Shown in pieces: positions 6,539-9,981 of a stretch of DNA of 9,981 bases. The stretch is taken from positions 1-9,981 of the forward strand of contig CAZTLI010000180.1 of the NCBI GenBank assembly GCA_964614375.1, written 5' to 3'. The DNA comes from CAZTLI01 sp964614375. GTDB lineage: Bacteria; Chloroflexota; Anaerolineae; Aggregatilineales; Phototrophicaceae. Under the pieces are notes generated by a model. It saw nothing but the letters and a program-made list of their open reading frames with translations, searched no databases and had not been told where the DNA came from. The position numbers and the translations under genes were made by a program. Position 1 is the stretch's first letter. Every line of letters starts with the position of its first letter.

Positions 6539-6743
6539 CGCAGCCCGGCAACAAGGGGCTGCCGTTATCGGCTTGTCTGTGAACACAGGGCCAGGTAAAA
6601 ACAGCACTACATAACGAGCCAAACCGACCGGGGCCGTGCGCTCCCGCCCATAATCCTTTGCGCCCGCTGCGCGCATTGCGGTTATTCTTATTTTCGCCAA
6701 CGATTAGCGGCGCTTCGGGGCAAAATCTGCCACACTTGACCGA
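6539..6743. other. Non-coding stretch between divergent sthA and rsfS
   Basis: The 340 bases between the two start codons hold no credible gene. The outer parts carry the two promoters. The middle contains the perfect 7-bp inverted repeat at 6540-6562 and a GC-rich stretch with several GCGC motifs around 6635-6680. I see no tRNA, no recognisable riboswitch core and no transposon remnant. A minus-strand open frame crosses it (6812-6414) but has no family resemblance or codon logic. Confidence 0.55.
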
Positions 6744-6771
6744 TTGCCCGCGTAAGAGGCTGTGATACAAT
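6744..6771 (+). promoter_or_regulatory. Promoter of rsfS with extended -10
   Basis: TTGCCC (6744-6749), a 16-bp spacer and TACAAT (6766-6771) form a sigma-70 promoter, strengthened by TG at 6763-6764 (TGATACAAT, extended -10). Transcription should start near 6778. This rules out the only canonical upstream in-frame start, a GTG at 6762, because it lies upstream of the transcription start. Confidence 0.6.
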
Positions 6772-6803
6772 GGAGGCATCATTGGAATAGGTGTATTGCA
6801 TTC

Positions 6804-6818
6804 AGGAGGCACACTCTG
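6804..6818 (+). promoter_or_regulatory. Strong ribosome binding site before a CTG start
   Basis: A full AGGAGG (6804-6809) is followed by 6 nt and CTG (6816-6818) in the rsfS frame. No ATG, GTG or TTG in that frame lies between the predicted transcription start and the conserved part of the protein, so this site decides the start. Confidence 0.6.
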
Positions 6819-7166
6819 GACTCATTCGATCTGGCACGCTTTATCGTCGATGTGGTCGAGGATAAAAAGGCCGAAGACATTGTACTGCTTGATTTACGCC
6901 CCGACGCCATCATTGCCGACTTCTTTGTCATCTGCAACGCGACCAATATCCGGCAATTGAAAACGATGGCAGAAAATGTCCGTGAAGAAGTGAAAGCGCA
7001 GTTTGGCAAAGTGCCCTTCAGCAGCGAGGGGACACCCGAAAGTGGCTGGATCCTGCTGGACTATGCCGATGTCGTGGTGCATGTCTTCATGGAAGAACAG
7101 CGCCAATACTATGGGCTGGAGACCTTATGGGCACACGAGGGCAACGTTTTGCTCAGTATTCAATAA
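6816..7166 (+). CDS. rsfS: Ribosomal silencing factor RsfS (Iojap family)
   Basis: The 116-residue protein has the full length of the family (about 105-120 residues). Recognisable segments are DKKAEDIVLLDL, the IIADFFVICNATNIRQLKTMAENV block, the EGTPESGWILLDYADVVVHVF core and the ending EEQRQYYGLETLWA. RsfS binds L14 (uL14) of the large ribosomal subunit and blocks joining with the small subunit in starvation or stationary phase. In many bacteria it lies beside nadD; here it is alone, with its own promoter and terminator. The start is assigned to CTG 6816 because of the ideal ribosome site and because the promoter excludes the upstream GTG at 6762. This puts the N-terminus about as far from the core as in E. 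coli. CTG starts are rare, so the codon deserves checking. Confidence 0.92.
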   Translation: MDSFDLARFIVDVVEDKKAEDIVLLDLRPDAIIADFFVICNATNIRQLKTMAENVREEVKAQFGKVPFSSEGTPESGWILLDYADVVVHVFMEEQRQYYGLETLWAHEGNVLLSIQ

Positions 7167-7174
7167 TGACCCTG

Positions 7175-7200
7175 AAAAGGCGCACACACAGCGCCTTTTT
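7175..7200 (+). terminator. Intrinsic terminator of rsfS
   Basis: AAAAGGCGC (7175-7183), loop ACACACA, and GCGCCTTTT (7191-7199) form a perfect 9-bp stem running into a five-T tract. It starts 9 nt after the rsfS stop. The symmetric A and T flanks give little T-run specificity, so it may act in both directions. Confidence 0.88.
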
Positions 7201-7410
7201 GATTGGCACAATGATTGACACCATTGGATAGACGCAACTAGAACAGCGTGAGATACGTATTGGTCTTTAGTTACTGTTACGCACGATGTACAGCAAAAGC
7301 CTGCGTATCAGCTATTCAACCGACAACCTATCAATCCCTACTTCCGGTGTGTTGTCCGCCCAGGATAGGGTATGATAGTAGACAACCTGAAGTGTTAGGG
7401 GGCATGAGCC
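7201..7410. other. Intergenic region upstream of the LiaF-like gene
   Basis: No gene is seen. A TATGAT (7371-7376), 35 nt before the ATG at 7411, matches the -10 box at 5 of 6 positions, but the nearest -35-like TTGTCC (7352-7357) is only 13 bp away, so the promoter is uncertain. AGGGGG lies 8 nt before the start codon and is a good ribosome site. Confidence 0.3.
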
Positions 7411-8061
7411 ATGCGTTTTGATGTCGATTTTGAACAGGACTCCGGGCGTAAAATCGGGGCGTTTATCCTGATTACGCTGGGCATTTTCTTCTTGCTGGCG
7501 CAAGTTTTCAATTTTGACTTTCTCGGTGTGCTGTGGCCTTTGTTCGTCATCCTGCCCGGTGCGGCCTTTTTATTCGCTGCCTGGCGGGGTGAACGGGGCG
7601 CAGCGCCCTTAGCCGTTCCCGGCATGGTCGTCACAGGCACAGGCGTGATTCTGTTCGTGCAGAACATCACCGGGCACTGGGAAAGCTGGGCCTATGCGTG
7701 GGCACTATATCCCGTATTCGTTGGGTCGGCATTGATGTTTATCGGCGACCGTACCCATAGCAAAGCCAGTTACCAGACCGGACGCCTGATGGTGCGCGGT
7801 GGATTGGTGGCGTTTGTGGCCTTCGCCGTGTTCTTCGAGCTGTTTATCTTCGGCGGCTTGTTCGGCAGTCTATCGCCATTTATTTTGCCAGCGCTGCTTA
7901 TCCTCATCGGCGGTTATATGCTGCTGCAAGGACGGGGCAGCGGCAGTGGTGATACCGTTTTCATCAAACCCAAACGCAGTGATGCGCCATCGCCCGCAAT
8001 CAACCCGGAACTCAAGCGCAAAATCGACGAGGCACTGACCGAAGATGAAGACGCTGTATAG
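7411..8061 (+). CDS. Six-helix membrane protein, LiaI/LiaF-like
   Basis: This 216-residue protein has six hydrophobic segments by eye (~16-33, 37-57, 69-85, 94-112, 129-148, 155-173) and a charged, probably cytoplasmic, C-terminal tail (~181-216) rich in Lys, Asp and Glu. The pattern of short helix pairs with GILLL- and PLFVILPG-like turns resembles the LiaI-LiaF transmembrane region found in envelope-stress sensing proteins of Gram-positive bacteria and in many Chloroflexota proteins of unknown role. There is no signal peptide cut site and no catalytic motif. AGGGGG 8 nt upstream supports ATG 7411; an ATG at 7404 is out of frame. The next gene, another small membrane protein, follows after a palindrome-containing gap of 69 nt on the same strand. 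A role in envelope stress or membrane organisation is only a suggestion. Confidence 0.78.
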   Translation: MRFDVDFEQDSGRKIGAFILITLGIFFLLAQVFNFDFLGVLWPLFVILPGAAFLFAAWRGERGAAPLAVPGMVVTGTGVILFVQNITGHWESWAYAWALYPVFVGSALMFIGDRTHSKASYQTGRLMVRGGLVAFVAFAVFFELFIFGGLFGSLSPFILPALLILIGGYMLLQGRGSGSGDTVFIKPKRSDAPSPAINPELKRKIDEALTEDEDAV

Positions 8062-8079
8062 GCGCTAATTCGTCACCCG

Positions 8080-8109
8080 GATGCGCGCGGTAGCGCTATC
8101 GCGCGCATC
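8080..8109. repeat. 30-nt near-perfect palindrome between two membrane-protein genes
   Basis: GATGCGCGCG (8080-8089) pairs perfectly with CGCGCGCATC (8100-8109). The ten bases between include TAGCGCTA (8091-8098), itself a perfect palindrome, so the only non-Watson-Crick pair in the 30 bases is one G-T (8090/8099). As RNA it would be a very stable hairpin; as DNA it is a two-fold symmetric site. Only a weak T stretch follows (TATTTCTTG), so it is not a classic terminator. It ends 21 nt before the next ATG and 8 nt before that gene's GAGG. Confidence 0.75.
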
Positions 8110-8130
8110 TATTTCTTGAGGACATCCCCA

Positions 8131-8457
8131 ATGACCCGCAAATCGCCCCCAGAACGCCCACAACGTCCCCGCCGTGTGTATAACGAAGAACCCTACGAAC
8201 TGTATGAGCCGCAGGCGGTACGGCGCGAACGGCGCCCGGTAAACTGGCTCGGTATCTTATTGTGGCCTTTTCGCTTCATCTGGTCGTTCGTGGGATTTAT
8301 ATTCAAACTGGGTGGACGCCTGCTATCGCTCGTGCTCGGTGTGGCGTTGATTATTCTCGGTGTGGTCATCACTGTGCTGACCTTTGGTACATTGAGCATC
8401 TGTGGCGTACCGATGGCGGTATTCGGCGGAATCCTCATCATCCGTGCGCTTTTCTAA
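8131..8457 (+). CDS. Small membrane protein with basic proline-rich N-terminus
   Basis: I do not recognise a family for this 108-residue protein. Residues 1-37 are polar with many Arg, Pro and Tyr (RPQRPRR near 9-15, RRERRP at 31-36). Three hydrophobic segments follow at ~39-60, 63-84 and 88-107, ending almost at the C-terminus. The positive N-terminus suggests it stays in the cytoplasm. ATG 8131 is chosen because GAGGA (8118-8122) lies 8 nt upstream; an upstream TTG (8116) in frame overlaps that site. It probably shares a transcript with the LiaF-like gene, with the strong palindrome between them able to set their relative levels. No catalytic motif is visible. Confidence 0.72.
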   Translation: MTRKSPPERPQRPRRVYNEEPYELYEPQAVRRERRPVNWLGILLWPFRFIWSFVGFIFKLGGRLLSLVLGVALIILGVVITVLTFGTLSICGVPMAVFGGILIIRALF

Positions 8458-8493
8458 CGATTACTTTCTCTTCAGACAGTTAATCCCCCTGAC

Positions 8494-8502
8494 TGTTAAA
8501 AT
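8494..8502 (+). promoter_or_regulatory. Possible extended -10 for the lipoprotein gene
   Basis: TGTTAAAAT reads as TG-n-TAAAAT, 5 of 6 matches with the extended -10 TG. It overlaps a pair of similar 9-mers, GACAGTTAA (8475-8483) and GACTGTTAA (8491-8499), that also give an ACAGT/ACTGT inverted repeat. No clear -35 is present. Leader length to the ATG would be about 90 nt. Confidence 0.3.
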
Positions 8503-8598
8503 GGTGTACACTGATGGTGACAATCCCTAGACGTTTATCGACGCGAATCGGCATATACTTAAGGATAGTCTGGCTTTGACTTACGTGGGAGCAGAATA

Positions 8599-9405
8599 AT
8601 GATGCGATTATTGAAATGGATGTGTGTGATTGGCTTTGTTATCGTCTTAGGCGCGTGCCAATCCGGTGGTGATGGGGGTGCGGTTGCCAATAGTGATCCA
8701 GACCATCCGATACAGTGGGATCGCAGCCCGACGAATGTGATTTTCCGGGCGGATACGGTGGGCGGTGATGATGCCGGGACATTCCTCGAGGGCAATGTCG
8801 TGCCCCAATGCACCGTCTTTGGTGATAACCGGGTGGTATGGATTGCCGAGAGCGCCACGCGCGCCAACAGTGTCAATTGGGATCGCGTGTCGGATGAAGT
8901 GATTCGTAACTTCGTAACGACACTCCAGATTGAGATGCGCTTTTATACCTATGGCGCATTTGCCGACGACCAGATACCCAGTTCGGACAACCCGGTCTAT
9001 GAGGTGCTGACGCTGAATGTTGCCGGGGCGTCCCATACGACCGATTCCTATGCCGATTGGCCTACGCTATTTTATGAGGACATCGTGGCGCTGTGCCAGA
9101 ATTTGAGTCAAACACCCGTCGTCTATGAACCGGAGGGCGCATGGATTTCAGCGCGGGCAGTGGACTATTCACCCTCATCACCGTCGCTCATCTGGGATGG
9201 CGAGGCCAGCGGTTTGAGCATGGCGGAATTGGCAGCCAGCGGCGAACCGGTGTGGGTCGAAGGCCGCAATACGCGCGTGTTATGGAATTTGCTGCGAACG
9301 TCAGCGCCAGATGTCCAATTTGCCGAAGGGACACAGAATTATCATGTGGTCGTCGCCGTGCCCGGTGTCACCCGCAATGCGCCACCCGCACCCGGCAGCA
9401 ATTAG
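8599..9405 (+). CDS. Lipoprotein of unknown function
   Basis: The 268-residue protein begins with a lipoprotein signal: a basic start (MMRLLK), a hydrophobic core and the lipobox LGAC with C20 as lipid-attachment site, then a Gly/Ser-rich linker. The mature part carries two further Cys (C71, C166) that could form a disulfide, and has a beta-rich look: NVIFRADTVGG near 46-56, CTVFGDNRVVWIAE at 71-84 and a late RVLWNLL. The tail is Pro-rich (APPAPGSN). It contains no enzyme motif I know. GGGAG lies 7 nt before ATG 8599, so that codon is preferred over ATG 8602. It is expected on the outer face of the cytoplasmic membrane. Its neighbours, two small membrane proteins upstream, hint at an envelope role, but the separate candidate promoter weakens the link. 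Confidence 0.8.
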   Translation: MMRLLKWMCVIGFVIVLGACQSGGDGGAVANSDPDHPIQWDRSPTNVIFRADTVGGDDAGTFLEGNVVPQCTVFGDNRVVWIAESATRANSVNWDRVSDEVIRNFVTTLQIEMRFYTYGAFADDQIPSSDNPVYEVLTLNVAGASHTTDSYADWPTLFYEDIVALCQNLSQTPVVYEPEGAWISARAVDYSPSSPSLIWDGEASGLSMAELAASGEPVWVEGRNTRVLWNLLRTSAPDVQFAEGTQNYHVVVAVPGVTRNAPPAPGSN

Positions 9406-9440
9406 CGCCACCCCGACCAACCGATAAAACAGATGCACAT

Positions 9441-9468
9441 ACGGCAGGGACACGCGCTCTGCCGTTTA
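9441..9468. terminator. Possible terminator between convergent genes
   Basis: ACGGCAG (9441-9447) and CTGCCGT (9459-9465) form a perfect 7-bp stem with an 11-nt loop, 35 nt after the lipoprotein stop and just beyond the stop of the converging gene. Only three Ts follow before the run is broken, so termination efficiency is doubtful; position between convergent genes is the main support. Confidence 0.45.
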
Positions 9469-9491
9469 TGTTATATCTGGCTGCGTTTGAA

Positions 9492-9923
9492 TTACCTGGG
9501 CGCGGGGAACAACATCAGCGCGTCGGCAATGGCGACCGTGTATTGGCGCACGTTGGGCGGGATTTCTTCGCGAATCGTGCCGGGACGCCCATCGGTGTAG
9601 ACGATGCTGCATAGACTTTCGGGTGAGGCGGGCATACCGGGTTTGTGCCAGCCCAAACTATAAAATTCACACGCAGCCACCACCAGCGCCGCGACTGTCG
9701 CCTGCACTTTATAGGGATTGACGATAGTGAGGATTTCACCGGCTTTAAAGTGAAATTCAAAAAAATCGTCGCCAATTTCACACGTCTCTAATATCAGCCG
9801 ATGGGCACAGGGCGCGCCGCCAAAATGACTGCCACAGGTCATGATACATAATGGCTGACCCATCAGATTATCTGCCCATGCTTGTACCGATTGCTGCCAA
9901 CCCACCATCTTAATCAACCACAT
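9492..9923 (-). CDS. Unknown protein with Cys/His residues, start uncertain
   Basis: From ATG 9923 the protein has 143 residues, and I do not recognise its family. Conspicuous are C26, C30, H33, C39, H41 and C48 within 23 residues (CIMTCGSHF, then APCAHR), followed by C85, H93 and C105. This could be a metal site, but no known zinc-finger spacing fits. No signal peptide or membrane helix is evident, although 74-86 is a hydrophobic alanine/valine-rich helix. The frame stays open upstream for 19 codons to the window edge, so the true start may lie outside. ATG 9923 has only a modest AAGG about 10 nt upstream. Codons in the extension (AGA, TTA, ATA, TCA) are less like those of neighbouring genes, which mildly favours 9923. 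It converges on the lipoprotein gene. Confidence 0.6.
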   Translation of the reverse strand: MWLIKMVGWQQSVQAWADNLMGQPLCIMTCGSHFGGAPCAHRLILETCEIGDDFFEFHFKAGEILTIVNPYKVQATVAALVVAACEFYSLGWHKPGMPASPESLCSIVYTDGRPGTIREEIPPNVRQYTVAIADALMLFPAPR

Positions 9924-9981
9924 TTCATCAATACCTTCGCCAAAATAATGTCTAGCTGAAATGGGTATTCTCAGTAAAGTA

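Noticed and set aside
6736..6771. TTGACC (6736-6741) as -35 of the rsfS promoter
   Set aside because: The spacer to TACAAT would be 24 bp; TTGCCC at 6744 gives 16 bp.
6414..6812. A minus-strand open frame of 132 codons across the sthA-rsfS gap
   Set aside because: It overlaps both promoters and the start of sthA in another frame, and its composition (many Arg, His, Gly and Pro) is not protein-like.
6762..6815. GTG 6762 as the rsfS start
   Set aside because: It lies within the extended -10 region, upstream of the predicted transcription start, and has no ribosome site.
8080..8109. The 30-nt palindrome as an intrinsic terminator
   Set aside because: No uninterrupted T tract follows, and the downstream gene's ribosome site is only 8 nt away.

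Overview
The window looks like chromosomal DNA of an environmental bacterium, most likely a member of Chloroflexota (Anaerolineae-like). This is an inference. It rests on moderate GC, short mostly single-gene transcription units, a soluble transhydrogenase beside a free-standing ribosomal silencing factor, LiaF-like membrane proteins and a Tat-exported two-domain multicopper oxidase joined to a ZIP transporter. No rRNA, tRNA, phage, IS element or CRISPR array is visible, and no marker fixes the taxon.

Left third (1-2422, all minus strand): the N-terminal 274 residues of a PAS-repeat sensor that runs off the left edge, a zinc-ribbon/FHA phosphopeptide-binding protein, and an ABC-3 family Mn/Zn/Fe-type permease. 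No ATPase or solute-binding partner for the permease lies in the window.

Centre (2423-4980): the most interesting part. A 151-bp divergent intergenic region separates the permease from a plus-strand operon encoding a multicopper oxidase and a ZIP-family metal transporter that carries an extra extracytoplasmic domain. The two genes overlap by ATGA. The operon promoter (TTGACA, 16-bp spacer, TAAAAT) holds a DtxR/IdeR/MntR-like palindrome inside its spacer, matching 15 of 19 positions of the DtxR-box consensus as I recall it. I read the locus as a metal-repressed uptake module in which a periplasmic or cell-surface metallo-oxidase works with a membrane transporter. This loosely resembles the fungal Fet3-Ftr1 pairing but is built from different transporter parts. 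A strong intrinsic terminator closes the operon.

Right-centre (4997-7200): a soluble pyridine-nucleotide transhydrogenase (Sth type) on the minus strand diverges from ribosomal silencing factor RsfS on the plus strand. RsfS appears to start at CTG, behind a perfect AGGAGG, and has its own promoter and terminator.

Right part (7201-9981): a six-helix LiaF-like membrane protein and a small basic-tailed membrane protein are separated by a 30-nt near-perfect palindrome. They are followed by a lipoprotein of unknown function and, convergent to it, a Cys/His-containing protein of unknown function whose start may lie outside the window.
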